62,058 bases of DNA from Streptomyces albus subsp. chlorinus (GCF_013302895.1 NZ_VJOK01000001.1:4401153-4463210), one strand, 5' to 3'. Shown: positions 1 to 8,613, counted from the first letter of the stretch. Numbers and translations are program-made. Notes: generated by a model not told the origin, from the sequence alone.

Positions 1-54
1 CACCGCCAACAAGGCCTTTTTCATGCCCTCTTTCCGACCGATACGGTGGCGGGC

Positions 55-1236
55 ATGAGCGGCCACGCGCAGTTGATGTGGGATGAGGGTGTCACGGGCT
101 ACGACTTCGGCCGTGGCCATCCGATGGACCCGGTGCGGCTCGCGCTCACGAAGCGCCTGATCGAGGCGCTGGGGGTGGAGCGGAGCCCGGAGTTGAGCGT
201 TGTCGCGGCGAAGCCGGTCGGGGAGTCGACGCTGCGGCTCGTGCACCGGCCCGATTACATCGACGCCGTACGCCGTGCCTCGCTCGATCCCGCGTCCGCC
301 GACCAGCGTTACGGGCTCGGCACCCTGGACGATCCCGCGTTCGCGGGCATGCACGAGGTGTCCGCGCTCATCGCGGGGCAGTCGGTGGGCGGGGCCGAGG
401 CCGTGTGGCGGGGGAAGGCCCTGCATGCGGTGAACTTCGCCGGCGGGCTGCATCATGCGATGCCGCACAGCGCGTCGGGATTCTGCGTCTACAACGATCC
501 GGCTCTGGCCATCGCGCGGCTGTTGGAACTGGGCGTCGAACGGGTGGCGTACGTCGACCTGGACGTCCATCACGGGGACGGTGTACAGACGGTCTTCTGG
601 GACGATCCGCGGGTGCTGACGATCTCCCTGCACGAGCATCCTGGCACGCTCTTTCCCGGTACCGGGTGGCCGGAGGAGTGCGGAGGGCCGGGGGCCGAGG
701 GCAGCGCGGTGAACGTGGCGTTGCCGCCGGGGACGGCCGACGAGGGGTGGCTGCGGGCGGTGCACGCGGTGGTGCCCGAGCTGCTGGCGGCGTTCGAGCC
801 GCAGATGCTGGTTACGCAGCACGGTGCGGACACACACATCGAGGATCCGCTGGCGCACCTGGCGGTGAGTGTGGACGCCCAGCGGATGGCGGCCGAGGCG
901 GCGCACGCGTGGGCGCACTCCTATGCCGACGGGCGTTGGCTGGCGTTGGGCGGCGGCGGTTACGCCGTGGTGGACGTGGTGCCGCGTACGTGGACGCACC
1001 TGGTGGCGATCGCGGCGGGGGCGCCGGTGCCGAGGGAGACCGAAGTCCCCGACGAGTGGCGGCAGGAGGTGTACGCCCGTACCGCCGGCGGAGGTGCGCC
1101 GCAGCGGATGACGGACGGACTGGAGCCGCGCTGGCGAGGGTGGGAGGAGTCGGGGTACGACCCGGCCGACCGGCTGGACCAGGCGGTCCGGGCGACGCGT
1201 CGTGCGGTCTTCCCCGCACACGGTCTGCTGCCGTAG
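55..1236 (+). CDS. acuC: AcuC-type histone deacetylase family protein
   Basis: Zinc-dependent arginase/deacetylase-fold enzyme of the class I HDAC family, about 393 residues, the usual AcuC length. AcuC homologues deacetylate acetyl-CoA synthetase and other acetyl-lysine proteins in the cytoplasm. The family signature is visible: the tandem histidines in FAGGLHHAMP near residue 133, the metal-binding segment VDLDVHHGDG near residue 170, and the late GGGGY turn near residue 300. The ATG start is chosen over an in-frame GTG nine bases upstream because family homology begins soon after it; neither has a strong ribosome binding site, and a TACGGT -10-like hexamer lies just upstream, so the mRNA may be nearly leaderless. 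Substrate is inferred, not shown. Confidence 0.9.
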   Translation: MSGHAQLMWDEGVTGYDFGRGHPMDPVRLALTKRLIEALGVERSPELSVVAAKPVGESTLRLVHRPDYIDAVRRASLDPASADQRYGLGTLDDPAFAGMHEVSALIAGQSVGGAEAVWRGKALHAVNFAGGLHHAMPHSASGFCVYNDPALAIARLLELGVERVAYVDLDVHHGDGVQTVFWDDPRVLTISLHEHPGTLFPGTGWPEECGGPGAEGSAVNVALPPGTADEGWLRAVHAVVPELLAAFEPQMLVTQHGADTHIEDPLAHLAVSVDAQRMAAEAAHAWAHSYADGRWLALGGGGYAVVDVVPRTWTHLVAIAAGAPVPRETEVPDEWRQEVYARTAGGGAPQRMTDGLEPRWRGWEESGYDPADRLDQAVRATRRAVFPAHGLLP

Positions 1237-1665
1237 CAGTGGCGGTGGTGGGGGCACGGCCACCGGAGGGCGTGGGGCCGCGGGTGGGGAGTCCGGTGGC
1301 GGGACGCGTACGTGTGGTGTCCGAGTCCGAGCGATTCCGGCGGAATCATGACCGAACGGGGCGGGTTGCCCGAGGGGGTGCGCGGGGTATCGGCACTTTC
1401 CGGAGCGGTTCGGGGGTGCCGACAGGCCGCCGCAGGCCGTTTCCGATGCATGGCAGCTCCGCGTCCTCGTGGGCCACGCCGCTGTCCCCTGGCAGACTCC
1501 TGGTCAACTACGTCACATTGGCCCCATCCCTGTCGGCGCGGTGAGGCCCCGGCCTAGCACCGACGCGGGGGAGACGTATCGACATAGCGATGCGATTCCG
1601 GGTACGTCAGTGCGGTCTCTCCTACGTATGGGGAGTCGCGTCGCTTTGCGAATCCAGCGCGCGCG

Positions 1666-1708
1666 CCAAGGGCCGTACGCGGGGCGCATGTACGCGCGCC
1701 CCCCTTGG
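1666..1708. other. Interrupted inverted repeat in the acuC-bdtA gap
   Basis: The 837 bases between acuC and the next gene hold no convincing coding sequence. Inside them CCAAGGG (1666) pairs with CCCTTGG (1702), and CGTAC (1674) pairs with GTACG (1690), giving a long two-part stem. It could terminate acuC or form part of the bdtA leader. I see no T-run after it, and no match to the BldD palindrome by eye. Confidence 0.4.
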
Positions 1709-2073
1709 GTGAGCGGTCGCACCGAGTGGCGCCGAGTCGTTGCCGCAGGCTGCCCCAATATCCCCTGCGGGGACGGTGATTGCTTCGTCGGCGCAGGTCA
1801 GGGCCGTTGGAAGAGGAGTGGTGGCGGACCGGACGCCGGGTGCGGCAGGCGGCGGGGTGGCGTGCGGGACGCAGGGGAGTGAGGGCGCCTGAGAGGTCTT
1901 CCGCGTGACGGTGCGCAGTCTGATTACTACCGCGCGCTTACTCGCTATGTACTCAATCGAGCGTGTCTGTCACGGTAGGCGGACGGTCCCTACTCCTCTT
2001 CATCACTTGCATCACGCGCCCCTGATCCGGGGTAGAGCGCACATGCGAGCAGGAGTCACCGGAGGGGAAGCCG

Positions 2074-2316
2074 GTGCCCGACATGTGCGGAAGGTTCAGG
2101 TGTGACATGGCTGCTGACGAACGGCCGCTGAACGAGGTCGTGTTCTTGACCGTGGCGGAAGTCGCCTCGGTGATGCGAGTCTCCAAGATGACTGTGTACC
2201 GCCTGGTGCACAGCGGCCATCTGCCGGCGATCCGGGTGGGCAGGTCCTTCCGGGTGCCGGAAAAGGCCGTCCACGAGTATCTCGAGGAGTCCTACGTGGG
2301 GGTGGAGAGCGCCTAG
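2074..2316 (+). CDS. bdtA: BldC/excisionase-like HTH DNA-binding protein
   Basis: Small transcription factor of 80 residues with a MerR/excisionase-type winged helix (HTH_17): FLTVAEVASVMRVSKMTVYR at about residues 24-43, then a wing containing VGRSFRVPEKAVHEYL. It is a paralogue of the developmental regulator BldC. By position upstream of the bS22 gene and near bldN it corresponds to the gene called bdtA (BldD target A) in Streptomyces and to Rv0500A in mycobacteria; this is from memory of synteny. GTG at 2074 is preferred because GGAGGGG lies 6 bases upstream; an in-frame ATG at 2107 is an alternative. It likely binds AT-rich direct repeats as BldC does (inference). Confidence 0.85.
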   Translation: MPDMCGRFRCDMAADERPLNEVVFLTVAEVASVMRVSKMTVYRLVHSGHLPAIRVGRSFRVPEKAVHEYLEESYVGVESA

Positions 2317-2382
2317 GCCGGCAGCGGGGTGGCCGGTCACCGGGCCGGTCACCGCGGACGGTGTCCCTGGGGCACCCCTCGA

Positions 2383-2413
2383 TTCACGACCACCCACCGG
2401 TGGCGGGTAGGCT
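2383..2413 (+). promoter_or_regulatory. Possible promoter for the bS22 gene
   Basis: TTCACG and TAGGCT separated by 19 bases, about 100 bases before the GTG of the bS22 gene. The match to a housekeeping sigma promoter is partial and the spacer is long, so this is weak. Confidence 0.3.
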
Positions 2414-2511
2414 GGCTCCATGTAGGTCGTGTGGGCTCGGACGCCCCGCACCGAGTATCGAAGTGAGTTCGCCCCGCACTGTGCGGGGATGATTCGTGAG
2501 CGAGGGTAGTC

Positions 2512-2610
2512 GTGGGCTCTGTCATCAAAAAGCGGCGTAAGCGCATGGCGAAGAAGAAGCACCGCAAGCTGCTGAAGCGGACGCGTGTGCAGCGTCGCAA
2601 CAAGAAGTGA
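2512..2610 (+). CDS. Small ribosomal subunit protein bS22
   Basis: A 32-residue, extremely basic protein reading [20 protein letters not shown] followed by [11 protein letters not shown] and a stop. This is the AURKAIP1/COX24-like short protein now recognised as bS22, an extra small-subunit ribosomal protein of actinobacteria that lies near the decoding centre. GTG start with GAGGG about 8 bases upstream. Too short for most gene finders but essentially invariant in the phylum. It sits between the HTH gene and the SDR epimerase gene, the same order as in Mycobacterium, and is followed by its own strong terminator. Confidence 0.9.
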   Translation: MGSVIKKRRKRMAKKKHRKLLKRTRVQRRNKK

Positions 2611-2633
2611 GCGAGCACACCGCACGCCACTGA

Positions 2634-2676
2634 CCGCCGCCTTTCTCCCCTGTCCGGGGAGGAGGGCGGCGGTTCT
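2634..2676 (+). terminator. Terminator after the bS22 gene
   Basis: Stem of CCGCCGCC and CTCCCC against GGGGAG and GGGCGGCGG with a short loop, beginning 24 bases after the stop and followed by TTCTGC. It separates the highly expressed ribosomal gene from the epimerase gene. Confidence 0.75.
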
Positions 2677-2703
2677 GCTATGGGCCGGGGAGAGGGAGGG
2701 ATC

Positions 2704-3798
2704 GTGGGCAGGGTCGTGCTCGTGACCGGTGTGGCCAGACCGCTCGGCGGCCGATTCGTCCGCCGTATCCAAGGCGAGCCCGAGGTGAGCCGGGTCGTCG
2801 GTGTGGACCTCCACCCGCCCGCGCACGACCTGGGCGACGCGGAGTTCGTACAGGCCGACATCCGGCAGCCGGCCATCGGCAAGGTGCTGGCCGAGTACGC
2901 GGTGGACACCGTCGTGCACATGGACCTCCACGGCACACCGCTCTCCCCCGGCGGCAGCGGGCGCGGCACGGTCAAGGAGACCAACGTCATAGGCGCCATG
3001 CAGCTGCTCGGCGCCTGCCAGAAGGCGCCCTCCGTGAACCGGCTGGTGATCAAGTCGACGACGAGCGTGTACGGTTCGGCGCCGCGCGATCCGGCGGTCT
3101 TCGACGAGACGACGCCCGCGCGGGCGCTGCCCAGCGGCGGCTTCGCCAAGGACGCGGTCGAGGTCGAGGGGTATGTGCGGGGGTTCGCGCGGCGGCGGCC
3201 CGATGTGGCGGTGACCGTCCTGCGCTTCGCGCACATCCTCGGCCCGGCCGCGGAGTCGCCGCTCGCCGCCTACTTCGCGCTGCCTGTCCTGCCGACCGTC
3301 CTGGGCTACGACCCGAGGCTGCAGTTCGTCCACGACGACGACGTGATCGAGGTGCTGCGGCTGGCGGCGGGGGAGCCGCGGAAGGGCACGCTCACCGCCG
3401 GGACGTTCAACATCGCGGGGGACGGTGTGCTGCTGCTGTCCCAGTGCGCGCGGCGGCTGGGGCGGCCGACGGTGCCGATGCTGCTGCCCGCGATCCGCTG
3501 GAGCCGCAGTGTGCTGCGCTCGGTGGGTGCCACGGACTTCTCCCCCGAGCAGTTGCGGCTGCTGACCCACGGGCGGGTCGTGAGGACGGGGCACGCGCGT
3601 GAGGTACTGGGCTTCACCCCGCGCTACACGACCGAGCAGACCCTGGCGGCCTTCGCCGAGGGCCTCGGGCCGGGGCTGCTGCCGCCCGGGAAGCTCGCCG
3701 GGGCGGTGGACAGGTTCACGGCGCTGCTGCCGGGGAAGCCGGGCGCCGCGGTGAACGCCGCCGCGGCGGGGCGGGAGGAGGTGCGCCAGGATGGATGA
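2704..3798 (+). CDS. NAD-dependent epimerase/dehydratase (extended SDR)
   Basis: Extended short-chain dehydrogenase/reductase of 364 residues, GalE-like and equivalent in position to mycobacterial Rv0501 (galE2). The Rossmann motif VLVTGVARPLGG occupies residues 5-16, with VVGVDLHPP after strand 2. The SxxSVYG segment that carries the catalytic serine region is present (STTSVYGS), but I see no clear YxxxK pair: the expected place reads GGFAKDAVEVEGY, so catalysis may be atypical. The GTG start has GGGAGGG just upstream. The stop overlaps the next gene (ATGGATGA), so the two are translationally coupled. Substrate unknown; the partnership with an acyltransferase suggests envelope lipid or glycan work. 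Confidence 0.85.
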   Translation: MGRVVLVTGVARPLGGRFVRRIQGEPEVSRVVGVDLHPPAHDLGDAEFVQADIRQPAIGKVLAEYAVDTVVHMDLHGTPLSPGGSGRGTVKETNVIGAMQLLGACQKAPSVNRLVIKSTTSVYGSAPRDPAVFDETTPARALPSGGFAKDAVEVEGYVRGFARRRPDVAVTVLRFAHILGPAAESPLAAYFALPVLPTVLGYDPRLQFVHDDDVIEVLRLAAGEPRKGTLTAGTFNIAGDGVLLLSQCARRLGRPTVPMLLPAIRWSRSVLRSVGATDFSPEQLRLLTHGRVVRTGHAREVLGFTPRYTTEQTLAAFAEGLGPGLLPPGKLAGAVDRFTALLPGKPGAAVNAAAAGREEVRQDG

Positions 3799-5191
3799 CG
3801 CGAAGGTCATACCCTTCGACGACGACAGGGGCCGGGGGCGCGGCACCGGCGGTTCCACGGCGCGGGGGGCGGGCCGGTCCGCCCGGGAAGGCGGCCGTTC
3901 GCCCCTGACGCCCCGGTCTCCCGCCACGCGGAACACCGGTGCCCGGCAGTCCTCGGACGGGCCGGAGGAGGGCTCTCGCGGCGAGCGGCGCCCCCGCAGC
4001 GCGGGCGGCTCCCCGGGACACCGCCCGCCGCTCACATCCGTACTGGGTCGGCGGGGTCCGGAGGCGGACGGGACCGGGAGGACGCCGGGGCCGGGCGGAC
4101 CGGACCGGGCGGACGGGCCGGAGCGGGCGGGCGGGCCGGACCGGGCGGACTGGATGGACGGCTCGGCCCGGGTGGGCCGCACCGAGTCGGGGAAGCCCGT
4201 GGACTCCGCGGACTCCGCCGACGCCCCGCAGGAGCCGCTCCCCGGGGACGGCGGGCCGTTCTCCGCCGACGGCGCGCAGGAGGACGTCCAGGAGCCGGGG
4301 ACGGGGCGTGAGGACGAGCGGGAGGGCGCGCTGCTCGCCAGGGTGCTGGGCCCCGACTGGGGGGCGCGGGCGGCCCGGGGGCTCGCGTTCCTGCGGCGCC
4401 GGATCACCGGCGAGTACGAGGTCGACGACTTCGGCTACGACCAGGAGCTGACCGACCAGGTCCTGATGTCGCTGCTGCGCCCGGTCTACGAGAAGTACTT
4501 CCGCGTCGAGGTGCGGGGCATCGAGAACATACCGGCGGACGGGGCGGCCCTCGTGGTCGCGAACCACTCCGGGACGCTGCCGCTGGACGGGCTGATGCTC
4601 CAGGTCGCCGTCCACGATCACCACCCCGCCGACCGCCACCTGCGGCTGCTCGGCGCCGATCTGGTGTTCCTGCTGCCCGTCGTCAACGAGCTGGCGCGCA
4701 AGGCCGGGCACACGCTCGCCTGCGCGGAGGACGCGCAGACGCTGCTGGAGCGCGGCGAGGTCGTCGGCGTGATGCCGGAGGGCTTCAAGGGGCTGGGCAA
4801 GCCCTTCGCCGACCGCTACAAGCTCCAGCGGTTCGGCAGGGGCGGTTTCGTCTCGACGGCCCTGCGGGCGGGGGCGCCCATCGTGCCGTGCTCGATCGTG
4901 GGGGCCGAGGAGATCTACCCGATGCTCGGCAACTCGCGGACGCTCGCGCGGCTGTTCGGCTTCCCGTACTTCCCGATCACGCCCACCTTCCCCTGGCTCG
5001 GCCCGCTGGGCGCGCTGCCGCTGCCCACGAAGTGGACCATCCAGTTCGGCGAGCCGCTGCCCACCGACGGCTATCCACCGGAGGCAGCGGAGGACCCGAT
5101 GCTGATGTTCAACCTGACCGACCAGGTACGGGAAACGATTCAGCACGCCCTCTACAAGCTGCTGGTGCGGCGCCGTTCGGTCTTCTTCTGA
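3791..5191 (+). CDS. Lysophospholipid acyltransferase family protein with long disordered N-terminus
   Basis: PlsC-type acyltransferase (466 residues) related to mycobacterial Rv0502, expected to transfer an acyl chain to a lysophospholipid or similar acceptor at the inner membrane face. The catalytic block is VVANHSGTLPLDG near residue 255, in which six rather than four residues separate His and Asp, as I recall for this subfamily. The second block is MPEGFKGLGKPF near residue 330. Residues 1 to about 185 are a low-complexity, Arg/Gly/Asp/Pro-rich region with repeated GPDRADG-like units, far longer than in most family members and probably disordered. Overlaps the epimerase stop by 8 bases. 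Confidence 0.85.
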   Translation: MDDAKVIPFDDDRGRGRGTGGSTARGAGRSAREGGRSPLTPRSPATRNTGARQSSDGPEEGSRGERRPRSAGGSPGHRPPLTSVLGRRGPEADGTGRTPGPGGPDRADGPERAGGPDRADWMDGSARVGRTESGKPVDSADSADAPQEPLPGDGGPFSADGAQEDVQEPGTGREDEREGALLARVLGPDWGARAARGLAFLRRRITGEYEVDDFGYDQELTDQVLMSLLRPVYEKYFRVEVRGIENIPADGAALVVANHSGTLPLDGLMLQVAVHDHHPADRHLRLLGADLVFLLPVVNELARKAGHTLACAEDAQTLLERGEVVGVMPEGFKGLGKPFADRYKLQRFGRGGFVSTALRAGAPIVPCSIVGAEEIYPMLGNSRTLARLFGFPYFPITPTFPWLGPLGALPLPTKWTIQFGEPLPTDGYPPEAAEDPMLMFNLTDQVRETIQHALYKLLVRRRSVFF

Positions 5192-5313
5192 GCCGCGCCG
5201 GCGGCTCCCCGGCGAAGATCGCCACCCTGACAGGTGACAGGTGTCGCCGCACCTCGCCGGCTGGTTACCTGGGCGGCGTCGAACAGCAACAAGCTCGCAA
5301 GGGGGAGCGAAAG

Positions 5314-5634
5314 ATGAAGCGAGTCGGCGCGGCGATCCTGCTGGCCGGGGCGGCGACGGTGGCCCCGCTCGCCGGTACGGCGGCGGCAGCGGACGGGCCG
5401 CGGGCCCAGAACGTGCTCAACTGCCGGACCGAGGCCATCGGCAAGCAGGGCTGGGCCCACTGCACCAACAACACCGACCAGGCCGTTGCCTTCCGCGTCA
5501 CCGTGGTGTGCGGGGTCGGCTTCGACGGCAGCGGCGAATGGGTCACCCTCAACCCCGGCGCCAGCGGGTCGTCCGGGTTCGAGTGCGGTGAGCTGAGCAC
5601 CGGAGCCGGAAGTGTGAGCTGGGAAGAGGGCTGA
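5314..5634 (+). CDS. Small secreted protein of unknown function
   Basis: A 106-residue protein with a Sec signal peptide (KRVGAAILLAGAATVAPLAG, cleavage probably after TAAAA). The mature part of about 80 residues has four cysteines (NCRTE, HCTN, VCGV, ECGE) that could form two disulfides, and a beta-rich NTDQAVAFRVTVV stretch that resembles small actinomycete secreted domains. GGGGGAG lies 6 bases before the ATG. Convergent with rsbN, sharing a terminator. I do not recognise a named family; extracellular location is the only supported inference. Confidence 0.75.
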   Translation: MKRVGAAILLAGAATVAPLAGTAAAADGPRAQNVLNCRTEAIGKQGWAHCTNNTDQAVAFRVTVVCGVGFDGSGEWVTLNPGASGSSGFECGELSTGAGSVSWEEG

Positions 5635-5649
5635 CAGCCACAGTTCCGA

Positions 5650-5679
5650 GCGGGGCCCCGACCGTGGTCGGGGCCCCGC
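5650..5679. terminator. Bidirectional terminator
   Basis: GCGGGGCCCCGACC and its complement GGTCGGGGCCCCGC are separated by 2 bases. The hairpin lies between the convergent secreted-protein gene and rsbN and could stop transcription from both sides. Confidence 0.8.
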
Positions 5680-5706
5680 GTGCGTCGCCGGACGGCGGGG
5701 TGGCCG

Positions 5707-7092
5707 CTATGTGTCGCCGTCCAGGCCCAGCCGGGGCAGCACGTCCGGGACGATCGGCGGGAGGGTGATCTCCGGCTCGCCGCCCGGGGTGGTGAGGCCC
5801 GAGCCGCTGCCCGAGCGGGAGTCCGAGGGCCCGGTGCGGTCGGGCTTCTCGGAGGGCCGGAGCAGATCTCCGCCGAGGAGCCCCTCGCCCTGGCGCTGGG
5901 AGTCGGACGGCGCCGGCTCGTCGGACTCCCGCTCGCGCTGACCCTTCGTCCCGTCCGAGGAGGGGGTGCTCGGCTCCGTGGAGGGGGACTCCTCCCCGGT
6001 ACGGTCGCTGGTGCCGCGCTCCCGCTCCTGCGGCGTCCGAGCGGGGTCCTGGGGGAGCAGCGCCCGCAGGGGGGTCACGTCCTGGTCTATGGCGTCGAAG
6101 ACCGAGGTGACCTCGTCGCTCACGTCGCGCAGTTGCACCGGAAGCCGGTCCCGCAGCCGGGTCCAGCCCGCGCGGTGCTTCTTGGTGAACCGGGACAGGG
6201 ACCGGATGGGGGCGAGGTCGCCGTCCTGCCGGTAGGCCGTGCTGAGCAGGCGGTGCCCCTCCGAGGCGTCCTGCCGCATCCCGGAGAGCGCCTTGCGGAC
6301 CTCGGCCAGCGCCTCGTGGTCCAGCGCGCCGGCGCGGTCCCGCTCCATGAGGCGGTGGGCCTCCTGCATGCGGGTGGAGGCGTGGTCGAGGAGGAGGCTG
6401 CCGCGGTCGGCGTCGTCACCGGCCAGGTCGAGCTGGAGGTCCTCCATGCCGCGCTTGAGCCCGTAGAGCGAGTCACCCGGGAGGGCGTCGGTGCTGGCCG
6501 CGGCGGCTCCGCCCAGGGCGCCCGCGGCGACGCCGACGCTCAGGCCGCCGGCCGCGAGCCCCTTGCCGAGCCGCGAGGTAGGGCGCAGCCTGCTCAGCGG
6601 GCCCAGGCCCGGCGCCCGGTGGGCACCGCCGCGCCCGGAGCGGGAGGCCGCGCGCCCGTCACGCTGCTCGGGCAGCAGCGGGTCCGGCGCCGCCGACTCG
6701 CCCTCGGCGAACGCCGCCTCCATGGCGGCGATCAGCTGCGCGCGCTGCACCGTCTTGACCTCCGGGTCCAGCTCCGGCCGGGGCAGCGCCGAGAGCTTGC
6801 CGGCCAGCGGGACCAGCGAGCGGTCCAGGCCGTCGGCCCGGTGGCTGTGCGGGGGCCGGGACGGCGCCGGTGCGGCGTTCGACGCTGAGGACGGGGGAGC
6901 GGTCGCTGACCTGGACGGCGCGTGCCGTCCCCGCCCGCGTGGGGACGCTCCCGGTGGTGCCCCGCCGCTTCTCCCGGAGTCCGCGGAGCCCTCGGGACCT
7001 GTATCGGCCGCCGCGCCCGCGTCGCGCTCCTGCTCGTCCAGGGCCTGGGCGAAGGCGATGGCCCGTCGGCTCGTCGGCACGGATCCGATCAC
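5707..7092 (-). CDS. rsbN: Anti-sigma factor RsbN for sigma BldN
   Basis: Membrane-anchored anti-sigma factor (about 461 residues) that holds BldN inactive until aerial growth. The N-terminal cytoplasmic part (ARAIAFAQALDE onwards) is the sigma-binding region and is followed by an acidic/Gly-rich linker. One hydrophobic segment, GLAAGGLSVGVAAGALGGAA, lies mid-protein, and just after it comes a DUF5667 domain (GDSLYGLKRGMEDLQLDL). The C-terminal third is Ser/Thr/Asp/Pro-rich and probably extracytoplasmic. GTG at 7092 is preferred over GTG at 7101 because AGGAGGTG then sits 5-6 bases upstream. It lies directly downstream of bldN, which encodes its target, in the same orientation. In Streptomyces BldN itself drives rsbN transcription. 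Confidence 0.88.
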   Translation of the reverse strand: MIGSVPTSRRAIAFAQALDEQERDAGAAADTGPEGSADSGRSGGAPPGASPRGRGRHAPSRSATAPPSSASNAAPAPSRPPHSHRADGLDRSLVPLAGKLSALPRPELDPEVKTVQRAQLIAAMEAAFAEGESAAPDPLLPEQRDGRAASRSGRGGAHRAPGLGPLSRLRPTSRLGKGLAAGGLSVGVAAGALGGAAAASTDALPGDSLYGLKRGMEDLQLDLAGDDADRGSLLLDHASTRMQEAHRLMERDRAGALDHEALAEVRKALSGMRQDASEGHRLLSTAYRQDGDLAPIRSLSRFTKKHRAGWTRLRDRLPVQLRDVSDEVTSVFDAIDQDVTPLRALLPQDPARTPQERERGTSDRTGEESPSTEPSTPSSDGTKGQRERESDEPAPSDSQRQGEGLLGGDLLRPSEKPDRTGPSDSRSGSGSGLTTPGGEPEITLPPIVPDVLPRLGLDGDT

Positions 7093-7395
7093 CGGCGGCA
7101 CCTCCTCTCGTCAGCACGGTCGACTCCCCTCCGCACAGGAAGGAGTGCGTGGCCGACCGTGTCCGCTCAAGGACGAGCGGGCCCCGGCGCAGCCACGGCT
7201 GGGGGGAGTCTGCACCGCACACAACGAGCGCAAGCCACTCGGGTTACGGAGTCCGATGTCACGATGATGTGACCGGCCCGGCGGAACCCCCGTCCCGTGT
7301 CCTCCGGACGTGTATCACCGCGTGACCGGCGTGTTGTGCCCCGGGGCACGGCGTGTCGCCGCCTTCGGGGCCGGGGCGCCGGCGGCCCCGGAGCC

Positions 7396-8223
7396 TCAGC
7401 GCGCGTCCTCGGGGAGGAGCCTGGCGAGCGTGCGGACGGCGCGGTACTGGAGGGTCTTGATGGCCCCCTCGTTCTTGCCCATGACCCGCGCGGTCTCGGC
7501 CACGGAGAGCCCCTGGAGAAATCGGAGCGTTACGCACTCCTGCTGTTGGGGGTTGAGCTTACGTACGGCCTCCAGCAGGGCGGCGTTGGAGAGGGACTCG
7601 AGGACCGACTCCTCCGGGGAGCGTTCCACCTCGTTGGCGTCGAGCATCTCGCCGGTGGTCACTTCGAGGCGGAAGCGGCTCGACTTGAAGTGGTCGGCGA
7701 CGAGGTTCCGGGCGATGGTCACCAGCCACGCCCCGAAGTCGCGGCCCTGCCAGGTGAAGGTTCCGATACGACGGAGGGCGCGCAGGAAGGTCTCACTGGT
7801 CAGGTCCTCGGCGGTGGCCCGGCCGCCGACCCGGTAGTAGATGTAGCGGTAGACGGTGTCGCTGTACTGGTCGTAGAGCCGGCCGAACGCCTCGGCCTCC
7901 CCGCTCTGGGCCCGTTCGACCAGGTCCATCATGCGGCGGCTGTCGGTGTCCGAGGCGGCGGGACGCCGGGCGGTCGTACCGGCGCCGCGGGCGCGCCGGC
8001 CACCGGCGGCGGTGGTGGTTCGGGTCGTGGCGCCGGCGGCGCGGTGCGCGAGCGCGTGGCAGGGGCCCGCGGGGACAGGTGCGGCTCCTGCGGGGACAGA
8101 TGCGGCTGTTGCGGCAAGGGCAGGGACGGCGTACGCGGTGGGGACGATCGCACGCAGTTGGTCGATGACTGTCGTGCGCAGCGTAGCCAGGCCCGAGGCG
8201 TCAACCCCGACGTGTGGGTACAC
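7396..8223 (-). CDS. bldN: ECF sigma factor BldN with N-terminal pro-extension
   Basis: Extracytoplasmic-function sigma factor needed for aerial mycelium formation, 275 residues. Region 2 runs from about residue 98 (MMDLVERAQSGEAEAFGRLY) through the YRYIYYRVGGRATAEDLTSE promoter-melting segment. Region 4 (LNPQQQECVTLRFLQGLSVAE onward) carries the -35-binding HTH ending near KTLQYRAVR. The first 95 or so residues, rich in Ala/Pro/Arg/Thr, form the pro-sequence that is removed proteolytically in S. coelicolor; here it looks longer than the roughly 86 residues I recall there. GTG start with GGGAG upstream. Known targets in Streptomyces include bldM, rsbN and the chaplin and rodlin genes. Confidence 0.95.
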   Translation of the reverse strand: MYPHVGVDASGLATLRTTVIDQLRAIVPTAYAVPALAATAASVPAGAAPVPAGPCHALAHRAAGATTRTTTAAGGRRARGAGTTARRPAASDTDSRRMMDLVERAQSGEAEAFGRLYDQYSDTVYRYIYYRVGGRATAEDLTSETFLRALRRIGTFTWQGRDFGAWLVTIARNLVADHFKSSRFRLEVTTGEMLDANEVERSPEESVLESLSNAALLEAVRKLNPQQQECVTLRFLQGLSVAETARVMGKNEGAIKTLQYRAVRTLARLLPEDAR

Positions 8224-8358
8224 GGGACTCCCAGAGGCAGAGCTTCCATCACGTGCAGTGCGGGACCATTCACCCGGCGTAGGGACGGATGGGTACCGAA
8301 TTGCGTCTGAGGAGAATAACGCTTCGTACAGGCGGCACTACACGTAGTTGCCAAAATC

Positions 8359-8480
8359 ACCGATTCGGTTCGGTCTGTTACGCAATGGGACCGCATTTGA
8401 GCGCGTATACCGTGCGGGAATTGATCATTTCGCTGACCGAAACCGACCCGTCGGTGACCTCTTCTGGTCGACCGGTTCGG
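8359..8480. promoter_or_regulatory. bldN: Cluster of ACCGA/TCGGT half-sites upstream of bldN
   Basis: The 390-base gap between bldN and the HAD gene holds no gene. It contains ACCGATTCGGT (8359-8369), a further TCGGT (8370), ACCGA (8436), ACCGACCCGTCGGT (8442-8455) and ACCGGTTCGGGT (8471), all 136-260 bases upstream of the bldN start. The spacing suggests a multi-site regulator binding region. I found no good match to the BldD palindrome by eye. Confidence 0.35.
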
Positions 8481-8613
8481 GTGGGACTGGCCTGTGAAAG
8501 CACCGGGTAACACTGCTGGATGGGCCGCCCCTGGGGGCGCGCACGCGCGTGCCGTGCACCGGGACGCACCGGGACGGCTGGTTTCCTACCCCCCATGAGC
8601 CCCTGTGAGGGGC

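Noticed and set aside
1237..2073. Possible gene or tRNA in the long acuC-bdtA gap
   Set aside because: Open frames there lack ribosome binding sites and recognisable domains; no cloverleaf with a TTCNANNC-type T loop was found by eye.
2056..5146. Minus-strand open frames opposite the epimerase and acyltransferase genes
   Set aside because: No domain resemblance, repetitive Arg/Gly/Val/His content, and codon third positions fit the plus-strand genes.
8224..8613. BldD binding site at bldN
   Set aside because: bldN is a known BldD target, but I could not find a TNACNC-N5-GNGTNA match here by eye, so no site is annotated.
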